A stretch of DNA of 20,325 nucleotides, from IMG/VR virus record IMGVR_UViG_3300018424_004328, positions 1-20,325 of that record, one strand, 5' to 3'. Made by a program: the position numbers and the translations under genes. This document shows positions 7,012 to 13,501 of this stretch, piece by piece. This stretch comes from a virus. Under the pieces are notes generated by a model. It did not search any database. It worked only from the letters and a program-made list of their open reading frames with translations, and was not told the DNA's origin. Position 1 is the stretch's first letter. The number at the start of each line of letters is the position of its first letter.

Positions 7012-8068
7012 TATTAATCACCTTGTAAAGTGCTTGACCTGAAAAGAAGTCTTCTTTTAATTTTGTAACTTGTTTAAGTAACACTGGAAGATAATTGTCA
7101 TAGTTTTCCATGTAATCAGTAATTCTGTCAACTAAGACTCTTCTATATTTCTTGTAAGCAAAGAAGTCTTCTGTCCATTCGCTTGGATACTTAAATTCAT
7201 CTAATCCCATTTCGCTATAACTTAAACGATCCGGAACCATCGGAATAGCATTAACTAGTGCGCCTTCATACCAACTAATACCAAGTGTTTCTTGTAAGTT
7301 AGCACTAAACACTAGTTTTGCTTTACCTAGTAGGTTATGATACTCATTCTTTGTTAACGATTGTTCTTGACAAATAATAAGTTCATAGTTAGGTAAATGT
7401 TCTTTTAAGTCTCTAAATATTTCTGGTTGTTTCTCTGGAGCAACTCTATGCGGAAACAGAATAATATTTTCTTTAGGCATACCTTTGTAAGAGTCTAAAC
7501 TATTTTTTAGATACTCCATAGGCCATCCTACACGATGAAATTCTGTTTTATAATCGCCATATGCATATGGCTTCAATTGGAATGCTTTTTTAAACATTTC
7601 AATATGGAATTCTGTAGCAAAGAAGTTATCATGATAACATTCTAGCATACTTTGTTCTGCAAGACGTACCCAAGGTTTATCACCAATTAGTCTGCCCAAG
7701 AAATCTTGTGGGTCATAACTACCAGCGTGCCAGAGGCCACCAACGCGAATATTAACACCAAGTAACTCTGCCATGTAACGTAGTTGTATAACTGTAGGAT
7801 TCCAGGCATCGGTATAGAGAAAATAATCACCGTCCTTAATTTTACCATTGCAGAACATCTCTCCAATTTGTTCTAGTTGTTTACTCTTGTAAACATTAGT
7901 ACCGCCAAAGTTAAGAAATGCCCCAGGCGTAGTAGCCTGAGGCGTCTCTCCTCCACTGATAACAGTGACTTCGCTATTAGTAGCACGTTGTAACTGCTTA
8001 GGAAGATGTTCCTTCCACTGCTTAGTATAACGTGTATCTACTGCTTCGATGTCAACTATATAAATCAA
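7001..8068 (-). CDS. GT-B fold glycosyltransferase, 355 aa
   Basis: Hallmarks of a retaining GT-B enzyme (GT4-like): ENIILFPHRVAPEKQPEIF (200-218) as the start of the C-terminal Rossmann domain and ANLQETLGISWYEGALVNAI (256-275) holding an E-x7-E pair (E260, E268), with PMVPDRLSYSEM after it. Donor and acceptor are unknown; phage GTs of this kind modify DNA bases or surface glycans. The start is TTG at 8066-8068: AAGGAAG lies six bases before it, its TTGA overlaps the stop of the small upstream gene, and no ATG is available. It lies two genes downstream of the QueD-like gene. Confidence 0.85.
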   Translation of the reverse strand: MIYIVDIEAVDTRYTKQWKEHLPKQLQRATNSEVTVISGGETPQATTPGAFLNFGGTNVYKSKQLEQIGEMFCNGKIKDGDYFLYTDAWNPTVIQLRYMAELLGVNIRVGGLWHAGSYDPQDFLGRLIGDKPWVRLAEQSMLECYHDNFFATEFHIEMFKKAFQLKPYAYGDYKTEFHRVGWPMEYLKNSLDSYKGMPKENIILFPHRVAPEKQPEIFRDLKEHLPNYELIICQEQSLTKNEYHNLLGKAKLVFSANLQETLGISWYEGALVNAIPMVPDRLSYSEMGLDEFKYPSEWTEDFFAYKKYRRVLVDRITDYMENYDNYLPVLLKQVTKLKEDFFSGQALYKVINNGR

Positions 8069-8271
8069 TGAAACTTCCTTTTATTAAATTTTCGCTTTGG
8101 CTTTCGCGAAATTTTTGAAGGATCTAAATAACTTTGGTAAGTGCGAGACTTTTTATTATAAAGATCTGCTTCGTTAAAAATAAACCCGTTGAAACGGCAA
8201 AAGTCACGATAACTATCTAAGTCATCGAAAATTTGAACCACGTCAGGGCGTTTATCCCAATACTTGCTCAT
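8065..8271 (-). CDS. small basic conserved phage protein, 68 aa
   Basis: No named family. The reading from ATG 8269-8271 (MSKYWDKRPDVVQIFDDLDS) has AGGAAG eight bases ahead; the frame stays open upstream into the QueD-like gene but that part is a shadow. The first half is acidic-aromatic and probably folded (YRDFCRFNGFIFNEADLYN), while the last 20 residues are a basic Lys/Arg tail, which fits nucleic-acid contact. It lies between the QueD-like gene and the glycosyltransferase. Confidence 0.68.
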   Translation of the reverse strand: MSKYWDKRPDVVQIFDDLDSYRDFCRFNGFIFNEADLYNKKSRTYQSYLDPSKISRKPKRKFNKRKFH

Positions 8272-8284
8272 TTTAATGCTTCCT

Positions 8285-8740
8285 TTAGTTTCTAGCATAT
8301 TCAATGTGGGCACCGTTCTCTCCATCTTCGGAGACATCGATGTGGACTTCACGTCCAGGGTGTTTAGCACGGATTTGTTCATACAAATCATCTGCCATCA
8401 TTTCACAACTCTTATAATCTAGTTCAAGGGTTTTCTCCTCATAAAGTTTTTCTAACCATCTTTTGAATTGAATAAATTCGATATCTCTGTCGTTGTGTGT
8501 AACTGAGATAGCGACTTTGAAATGGAATATGTGTCTGTGGGGATATCCCAAAAACGAAACATCATATTCATCACCTGTTGCAAGACTAGGATCATCTAGT
8601 GCCGCAGGATACTTGTGGATTCCTTCCTTTCGGAATGTTACCCAAATCATTCTCTTTGCGTTTTCCATAATTGCCTTTTCGTTATCCTCTCTCATCATTC
8701 TCAACATATAATTGTGATAAGATTCTCTTACTGTTTCCAT
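8285..8740 (-). CDS. queD: QueD/PTPS-like tunnelling-fold protein with altered active site, 151 aa
   Basis: QueD makes 6-carboxy-tetrahydropterin from dihydroneopterin triphosphate, between FolE and QueE. The order of elements fits: a first zinc His in KEGIHKYPAA, FLGYPHRHIFHFKVAISVTH with H-R-H in place of H-G-H, IEFIQFKRWLEKLY as the DFxxLK helix region, SCEMMADDLYEQI as PT-x-E-xx-A, and VSEDGENGAHIEY as the final V-x-E-T strand. However the catalytic Cys four residues before HxH is Leu and the LDH histidine reads LDY. So the zinc site seems kept while the classical catalytic pair is not. The SD is weak (AAAGAAG). The family call is likely; the reaction is uncertain. Confidence 0.7.
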   Translation of the reverse strand: METVRESYHNYMLRMMREDNEKAIMENAKRMIWVTFRKEGIHKYPAALDDPSLATGDEYDVSFLGYPHRHIFHFKVAISVTHNDRDIEFIQFKRWLEKLYEEKTLELDYKSCEMMADDLYEQIRAKHPGREVHIDVSEDGENGAHIEYARN

Positions 8741-8742
8741 TT

Positions 8743-8771
8743 ATTATAACTTCTTTCTTAGTCATTGTCAA
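8743..8771 (-). promoter_or_regulatory. consensus sigma70-like promoter abutting the QueD-like start codon
   Basis: Minus-strand TTGACA (8766-8771), 17 nt, TATAAT (8743-8748). The -10 ends only two bases before the ATG at 8740, so initiation would fall at or inside the start codon; it may give a leaderless or 5'-short transcript serving downstream genes, or be a chance match. Confidence 0.5.
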
Positions 8772-9297
8772 CCGGATTATCGTTTTCATATTTGGACCAA
8801 TCTGTAAATTTTGAACGGTCTTGTAAATCGTGTACCTGATGAATCCAAACACCGGCATTAGTTGCTTTAAAATCTTTGTCGTCAATTTTGATACACGCAT
8901 TATAATTAAGTTGATCAATGTAAGGAATTTTTACACTAATCTGACTAATAAAGTTTGTTTTTTCGTTGTAACCGCTTTCTAACACCCACTCATGATATTT
9001 TACATCATAATCAAGTGTTACATGATATCCTTCTTTAAGCAAACCGTAAATTAGTGTATCCCAAGCCTTGTTAGTTTCTTCTTCACCATTTGGTAAAACT
9101 ATTTCAAAACTTTGATTAGCACCCAAGTAAATATGGTCTACGTGCTTTGCTTTTGCTTGTTCTAATACTTCATCTAACGGACGACATCCAACTACAAATA
9201 GTGTATCCATATCGTATGCTGGTGTTTTCTCTACTTCATATCCAGTAAAATAAACAACATCATCTTTTACAATGCCGTCTGAGTAATCACGTTTCAT
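8758..9297 (-). CDS. conserved phage protein, 179 aa, unknown function
   Basis: No named family. The N-terminal part (DDVVYFTGYEVEKTPAYDMD, then LFVVGCRPLDEVLEQAKAKH) alternates strand and helix like an alpha/beta fold, followed by VDHIYLGANQSFEI and a strand near 95-125; the C-terminus (from about 160) is polar. No membrane helix. It is directly upstream of the QueD-like gene (17-nt gap), and its ATG overlaps the stop of a DUF465-like gene as ATGA, so it may take part in the same pathway; that is inference from position only. Confidence 0.65.
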   Translation of the reverse strand: MKRDYSDGIVKDDVVYFTGYEVEKTPAYDMDTLFVVGCRPLDEVLEQAKAKHVDHIYLGANQSFEIVLPNGEEETNKAWDTLIYGLLKEGYHVTLDYDVKYHEWVLESGYNEKTNFISQISVKIPYIDQLNYNACIKIDDKDFKATNAGVWIHQVHDLQDRSKFTDWSKYENDNPVDND

Positions 9298-9455
9298 GAT
9301 TGTAATCTCTCAATTTCCTGTTTAACTATTAATTTCTCTTGTTTCATTTTCTTAAGTGCCGCATCATCTATATAATTACTATAACCTCTTTGGATCTCTT
9401 TGTCAAGTGTTTTATGCTTGATTATTAGTGCTTCCAATCTGTTTTCTTTAGTCAT
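9294..9455 (-). CDS. DUF465/YdcH-like small coiled-coil protein, 53 aa
   Basis: A gene too short for routine ORF calling. It starts at ATG 9453-9455 with AAGGAGAGCAT ahead and ends in TGA overlapping the next ATG. The pattern matches DUF465: a first helix (LEALIIKHKTLDKEIQRG, with the H-x-x-LD-x-x-I core), a short loop with D, and a second helix (ALKKMKQEKLIVKQEIERL, with the LKxxKLxxKDEI core). Function of DUF465 proteins is unknown; they form helical hairpins. A second such gene lies at 10080. Confidence 0.8.
   Translation of the reverse strand: MTKENRLEALIIKHKTLDKEIQRGYSNYIDDAALKKMKQEKLIVKQEIERLQS
9378..9406 (-). promoter_or_regulatory. possible intragenic promoter before the 179-aa gene
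   Basis: Minus-strand TTGACA (9401-9406), 17 nt, TATAGT (9378-9383), one mismatch. It lies inside the DUF465-like gene, where TTGACA falls on the conserved T-L-D codons, so coding constraint could explain half of it. Confidence 0.4.
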
Positions 9456-9466
9456 ATGCTCTCCTT

Positions 9467-9495
9467 AATATAACATTATAGTGTGTCGTTGTCAA
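9467..9495 (-). promoter_or_regulatory. weak promoter-like element before the DUF465-like gene
   Basis: Minus-strand TTGACA (9490-9495), 17 nt, TATATT (9467-9472), overlapping the 3' end of the oxygenase gene. A second TATAAT sits at 9475-9480 but at the wrong distance. The predicted start would run into the Shine-Dalgarno, which weakens the call. The stretch TATAATGTTATATTAAGGAG closely resembles the clamp-gene leader. Confidence 0.3.
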
Positions 9496-10066
9496 GTCCA
9501 AATCCTTCAATATCGCCATTAAATGCAATACTAATCCTATCTTTCTTGCTCCAATTTTCTTTAACTTGATGATTAATCCAACCTGGGAAAGAAACTAATT
9601 TACCAGTTTGTGGAATAACTGTAAATCTACAACCGTTATAAGAATTGGCCGCTTGAATTAGTTTAGGCGGTAGAGCATAGTCTACGATATTAGATGGGGG
9701 GAATAAAACTAAATCTCCGCAGTTTTGTTCGGCTTGTGGATAGTATACACAGGCTACGAAGTGTTTAGGGTGTAGATGTGTTTCTACAATGTTTGATGTT
9801 TGTTCTAAAGGCTTTTGTACATTTAGCCAAGCCTGTGTGGGTTTAATTTCATACCCATCAACCAAGTTCCACAGTTGTGTGAGCATTTTAAAATGTTCTC
9901 TTACCGCTTCTACTAGCGGTTGAAGAACAGGCTCGGCTAAATTTAAATGATTACTTTGACCTCTGTGCTTAACATTCTTGTATGCAAACTTAATAAGTTC
10001 GTCATTGTTAATGTCGCTAAGGTGCTCGTCTGAGAACGGAGTAGTAAACAAGTCAACTATTGCCAT
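9476..10066 (-). CDS. 2-oxoglutarate/Fe(II) oxygenase (PF13759-like), 196 aa
   Basis: The double-stranded beta-helix motifs of the 2OG-FeII_Oxy_5 type are present: VETHLHPKHFVACVYYP at 94-110 (H97, H99 as likely iron ligands), GDLVLFPPS, then GKLVSFPGWINHQVKENW at 155-172 with H166, and KKDRISIAFN with R177 for 2OG. Family members in marine phages have no proven substrate. A GGAG eight bases before the ATG is a good SD. It lies between two DUF465-like genes downstream of the TGT-like gene. Confidence 0.85.
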   Translation of the reverse strand: MAIVDLFTTPFSDEHLSDINNDELIKFAYKNVKHRGQSNHLNLAEPVLQPLVEAVREHFKMLTQLWNLVDGYEIKPTQAWLNVQKPLEQTSNIVETHLHPKHFVACVYYPQAEQNCGDLVLFPPSNIVDYALPPKLIQAANSYNGCRFTVIPQTGKLVSFPGWINHQVKENWSKKDRISIAFNGDIEGFGLDNDTL

Positions 10067-10079
10067 TCTCTGATCTCCT

Positions 10080-10268
10080 TTAAATTTTATTTTTAAATTT
10101 TAAAATAGCATCTTTTAGTGCTAGTTTGATTTTCTTATGCCTTTGCAAAAGTTCTTTTGAAGTCCATGAACGATCTCCGTCACGTTCCTGTTCCATCTCT
10201 GTAACTTTTTTATCGTAATATTGATGCTCTTCTTCTAAACGTTTTAGTTGCTTATTAGATTTGCTCAT
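10080..10268 (-). CDS. DUF465-like small helical protein, 62 aa
   Basis: Helical hairpin of two charged helices: LKRLEEEHQYYDKKVTEMEQ (8-27) and the later LQRHKKIKLALKDAILKFK, whose H-x-x-x-D and L-x-LKD patterns recall DUF465/YdcH. The loop is longer and more polar than in the 53-aa relative at 9294. It overlaps the 3' end of the TGT-like gene by 14 bases. No function known. Confidence 0.68.
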   Translation of the reverse strand: MSKSNKQLKRLEEEHQYYDKKVTEMEQERDGDRSWTSKELLQRHKKIKLALKDAILKFKNKI

Positions 10269-11799
10269 CTTCTAACTCCTCGAGTTTATGTTCTTGTTCT
10301 TCAGTAAATTCACTGTCACTTGAGTCATCTGAAGTTGTTGTGTCTGCTTCTTCAAATAAATTAGCAAACTGTGTACTAGCATTAACTGTCTTTTTACCAG
10401 TAGCACCTCTAGTGCCAATAACTGACATCCAGAATCTTGAAAATTCTTCTATGACCGCATTCGCTTCGTCTCTGTTGTCAGTTGCAAATATCGCTTCCAC
10501 AACATCTCTAAAAAATAACCTGTCAAAACGTTCTTCGACAAGCATCGCTGGAATTCTGCCTGCGTCATATTCTCTGTTTGCTTCTTGTACTGCATTAATG
10601 TGACTCCATACATTATGACCCATTTGGATCGCATATGAAAAACTATCCCAAGATGTTTTTCCTTCTTTACCTACTTTATTTAGATCGCCTGGTGCATAGA
10701 TACAAACATCTTTGGCTGTTAGTCCTGTTGTAATAGGCGAGTCTTTAAAACTTCCGTGTTTGTTTTCACGTACAAATGCTTGACCAAACGGTGTAAGGTC
10801 TTGTGCTAAACCTTTGTCGTCAATGCTAGGTACCATTCTGTATACCCATTTACTTCTATCTTTTGTTTCAAGTTCACAATAGATTTGACCATTTGCTGTT
10901 GCTAAGAATGGACTAGCACAGTCAAATGTAATTGTAAAGTTTTCGTTATGATGTTTACGAACTGCTCTTTGTACATCAGTTAGTAGTGTTGCCCACTCTA
11001 GTTTACTTGTACCCAAGAAGTGCATAAAGTCATGTTTGCCTTTTTCAAGTAATCCATCAAAACGTAGTGCAACAATACGTTTTAATGCTAGGTGAATATC
11101 ACACATATTCTGACCACCCATTGACCACCCATTAAAGTGATCAGTATACTTTTTAGGATCGCAATAGTCTTTCATTTGCTGATACCAATCTTCTGCATCA
11201 GCATGATTCTCACCTTGTAGTACATTTAAGAATTTACAATTACCATTACGATTTTTCATAAAGTAATCGTTATTAATACGTGTGGCATTTACTGCTTCTT
11301 GGTATGTACTAATACCAGTTGCTTTAACACCTTGTGGACTACGAGCAACCCAAGCCGGAATATCAAGGATCATACCGTAATCCATATATTCGTCCATCCA
11401 ACGTAAAACTTGTTCACGTTTCTTTTTCGCCTTAGGACAGTTAGGATCTTTCCAATCACCTTCCCATACACCTTTACCAATCTGGAATCCTCCAGAGTCG
11501 CCAAGCAACCAACTAGTATTGCGATCTCTGTTTCGGATCATATCTTCTTTAGGTGAGTCTTTGTTAATATCTAATTCAGCGTGACCTGCGGAATACAATG
11601 ACCAATTATATTGAAACATACCGTCATTGCGATTTAACCAGTTCAGACTTTCAACGTCATTAGGAAAGTTACTAGGAATTCTAGTTCTTTCAACATATTC
11701 TTCACGACGCTGTTTACCAATGAATGTAGCATAGAAGCCACTAATCGCTGGTAGGAAGATTGCGTAATCCTTTTGCTGTGCTGTTAAGTCCGTATTCAA
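10255..11799 (-). CDS. dpdA: tRNA-guanine-transglycosylase-superfamily enzyme, DpdA-like, about 514 aa
   Basis: TGT enzymes swap guanine for a 7-deazaguanine; DpdA members do so in DNA. Motifs, numbered from the longer reading: LLGDSGGFQIGKG with DSGGFQ at 105-110, ILDIPAW at 148-154, FLNVLQGENH around 195-203 (TGT V-Q-G), NGWSMGGQ at 227-234, HFLG at 264-267 and TFDCASPFLATANG at 295-308, with Asp297 at the nucleophile position. The tRNA-TGT C-terminal zinc motif is not evident, and the last ~35 residues are an acidic, probably disordered tail. TTG at 11797-11799 is preferred: GGAG stands five bases before it and the upstream TAA just ahead. A TTG four codons earlier (11811) is the alternative. 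FolE, QueD-like and QueE in the same window support DNA deazaguanylation. Confidence 0.82.
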   Translation of the reverse strand: MNTDLTAQQKDYAIFLPAISGFYATFIGKQRREEYVERTRIPSNFPNDVESLNWLNRNDGMFQYNWSLYSAGHAELDINKDSPKEDMIRNRDRNTSWLLGDSGGFQIGKGVWEGDWKDPNCPKAKKKREQVLRWMDEYMDYGMILDIPAWVARSPQGVKATGISTYQEAVNATRINNDYFMKNRNGNCKFLNVLQGENHADAEDWYQQMKDYCDPKKYTDHFNGWSMGGQNMCDIHLALKRIVALRFDGLLEKGKHDFMHFLGTSKLEWATLLTDVQRAVRKHHNENFTITFDCASPFLATANGQIYCELETKDRSKWVYRMVPSIDDKGLAQDLTPFGQAFVRENKHGSFKDSPITTGLTAKDVCIYAPGDLNKVGKEGKTSWDSFSYAIQMGHNVWSHINAVQEANREYDAGRIPAMLVEERFDRLFFRDVVEAIFATDNRDEANAVIEEFSRFWMSVIGTRGATGKKTVNASTQFANLFEEADTTTSDDSSDSEFTEEQEHKLEELEDEQI

Positions 11800-11800
11800 A

Positions 11801-11992
11801 TTATTCTCCAAATGCCTTAAATGCTAAGAGAGGAACAAGCCAAGGATAAACCAAATGCTCAACCAACTCATATACAACCAAAATAGTGAGCAACACGGCC
11901 CATAGTTTTGATGTTTTTGCTTTGTTGCTAACATATTCAAATATCCTCGAATGCCACTTTCCTAAACGTTCTATTATACCTGGTTTCGGCAT
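11801..11992 (-). CDS. small membrane protein, 63 aa, unknown function
   Basis: From ATG 11990-11992 (MPKPGIIERLGKWHSRIFEY) the protein has a basic N-terminal half and a hydrophobic segment at about 30-58 (LWAVLLTILVVYELVEHLVY and onward) predicted as one membrane helix, ending in KAFGE. AAGGAG lies three bases before the ATG and overlaps the clamp stop codon, so translation is probably coupled. A longer reading starting inside the clamp gene is unlikely. No family recognised. Confidence 0.65.
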   Translation of the reverse strand: MPKPGIIERLGKWHSRIFEYVSNKAKTSKLWAVLLTILVVYELVEHLVYPWLVPLLAFKAFGE

Positions 11993-11999
11993 AAACTCC

Positions 12000-12731
12000 T
12001 TACTTAGATTGTGCTGGAAGAATATAATCGTACTCAACCATTCCACTATCTACTGTGATTTGCATAGCACCTTGATCTGAAATCTTCATGTTTAATTTAC
12101 CATCAAGATTTAGAATTGCTTGTACTTGTGCTACAGGCCATGCCCAAGTGTGTTGTAATGCACCAGTTACACCTGTTTGGAAATTAAACTTACCAGCGTG
12201 TGTACTGTGATCACCAAAACTAAACACTAGGTTATCACCGTTAGTTGAAACATTAAAAGTTGGCTCTTCTGAATGCGCCGCACTTTGTAGTTTCATTCTA
12301 TTAATACTTGCAACAGTTGGCTCAAACTCTACTTCCCAACTTGCACCTTTAAACTTAACACTCTTTAGTTTTTCTTCAATGATTTGTTTGTTCATAAAAC
12401 GATAATCATTTTGGAAGTCACCTGCTTCGTTTTCAAAGTGAATGTGTGTTGGAACAGTTTCGCCATTACGTTCTGCTTTCTCTACAGAAAGTTTTGCGTT
12501 CTTTTGATACTCAGGATTCTTTAAGTGTAGTGCTAACTTGTCTAAGTTAGGCATACCAAAAGTACCATTGAACTCGCCTACGGAATTCTTTGCTTTTGCA
12601 GTTAAGATAACACTTCTATCTTCTGCCATACTTTCGATTGTTGTTGATTGATCATCGCCACTTACTTTAACTAGATTAAGAAAACCTAGTGAATGTGTGT
12701 GTGCGACAACGTCTTGTAAAATGTCTTTCAT
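12000..12731 (-). CDS. 45: DNA polymerase sliding clamp, gp45-like, 243 aa
   Basis: gp45 is the trimeric ring that tethers gp43 to DNA and, in T4, activates late transcription. The protein has the expected length (T4 gp45 is 228 aa), alternating strands and helices of two clamp subdomains, internal SAAHSEEPTFNVSTNGDNLV and LVFSFGDHSTHAGKFNFQTG regions, and the C-terminal strand MVEYDYILPAQSK. It is not followed by genes for the clamp loader (44/62) or regA as in T4; a small membrane protein and the TGT-like gene follow instead. A strong promoter and AAGGAGAAGC precede the ATG. Confidence 0.9.
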   Translation of the reverse strand: MKDILQDVVAHTHSLGFLNLVKVSGDDQSTTIESMAEDRSVILTAKAKNSVGEFNGTFGMPNLDKLALHLKNPEYQKNAKLSVEKAERNGETVPTHIHFENEAGDFQNDYRFMNKQIIEEKLKSVKFKGASWEVEFEPTVASINRMKLQSAAHSEEPTFNVSTNGDNLVFSFGDHSTHAGKFNFQTGVTGALQHTWAWPVAQVQAILNLDGKLNMKISDQGAMQITVDSGMVEYDYILPAQSK

Positions 12732-12745
12732 TGGTTGCTTCTCCT

Positions 12746-13501
12746 TTATATTACATTATATTTAGATTTTTGCGAAAAGTCAAGTTCTTTATTGGTCTCA
12801 ATAAAGTCAAAAATATTAACTTTCGGCTTCCACCCTAAATTCTTTAAGACAGTTATATCGGCTGTATTGTCCATACGTTCATTGTCCTTAGTTGTTTGTT
12901 CAGGATCAATGTTTGCCAATTTAGTTAAATCTGTAAGTGCTACAGACGTTCCTGTACCAATATCAATTATTCCTTTGGTATCTGTTTTGATTAATAGTAG
13001 AATTGCGTTTACAATATCACTGACGTGAATAAAATCTCTTTTATGGTTGGTAACGTAGGGGACATCGTTTCTTAGTAATCGAGGTATAAACATATTGGGC
13101 CTTGTCTGCTTGTTATTATATATAGTTGTAAATCGCATACCTAAACTGTTATCTGGCGCAATTTCTTCCATAACCTTTTTAGTCATCGCATAAGGATTTA
13201 AAAAAGGTTCTTTGGCTGTGCTAGAACTAGCATACAAAATTCTTGTGTTTGGAAAACTTTGAAAAATCTTTTTAGATGCTATAACATTATTTTCCCAAAA
13301 CAGTTTTGGATTATCAATGCTTCTTCGTAGTCCTGATTCTCCGGCAAGATGAATTACTAAATCAACATCAAAGTTTATTTCTAGATCAAGTATATCATTA
13401 CCTTCTAGTCTATCAATACCAATTACAAAATGTTCTTTTACTAACTCTGCATATAGTTCTTGACCTACTAAACCTTTATGTCCTGTTAGTAAAATTTTCA
13501 T
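12746..13501 (-). CDS. NAD(P)-dependent nucleotide-sugar epimerase/dehydratase, 251 aa
   Basis: Extended short-chain dehydrogenase. Cofactor loop G7-H-K-G10-L-V-G13 in MKILLTGHKGLVGQELYAEL, adenosine Asp30, the VIHLAGESG strand, S92-S93-S94 with Y104-x3-K108 as the catalytic triad, and a substrate-binding C-terminal part. At 251 aa it is short for UDP-glucose or dTDP-glucose epimerases (about 310-350), with the C-terminal domain reduced. The exact sugar cannot be read. It could feed the glycosyltransferase at 7001 or alter host glycans. Its ATG overlaps the glycosylase stop as ATGA. Its 3' end carries the clamp promoter. Confidence 0.88.
   Translation of the reverse strand: MKILLTGHKGLVGQELYAELVKEHFVIGIDRLEGNDILDLEINFDVDLVIHLAGESGLRRSIDNPKLFWENNVIASKKIFQSFPNTRILYASSSTAKEPFLNPYAMTKKVMEEIAPDNSLGMRFTTIYNNKQTRPNMFIPRLLRNDVPYVTNHKRDFIHVSDIVNAILLLIKTDTKGIIDIGTGTSVALTDLTKLANIDPEQTTKDNERMDNTADITVLKNLGWKPKVNIFDFIETNKELDFSQKSKYNVI
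12755..12783 (-). promoter_or_regulatory. sigma70-type promoter for the sliding clamp gene
   Basis: Minus-strand TTGACT (12778-12783), 17 nt, TATAAT (12755-12760), one mismatch in the -35. The -35 lies in the last codons of the epimerase gene. A CTAAATA box at 12759-12765 overlaps the -10. Confidence 0.75.
12759..12765 (-). promoter_or_regulatory. possible late-promoter box CTAAATA overlapping the clamp promoter
   Basis: CTAAATA runs directly into TATAAT on the minus strand. The clamp gene may thus have overlapping early and late promoters, as T4 replication genes have several. Inference. Confidence 0.3.

Noticed and set aside
8272-8391. N-terminal extension of the small basic gene (start at 8391)
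   Set aside because: It lies wholly inside the QueD-like coding region; ATG at 8271 has a good SD.
10449-10634. Minus-strand alternative frame inside the TGT-like gene, considered as a frameshift product
   Set aside because: The main frame is intact through this region, so no frameshift is needed.
12735-13028. Plus-strand frame antisense to the epimerase
   Set aside because: Shadow of a gene with clear SDR motifs.
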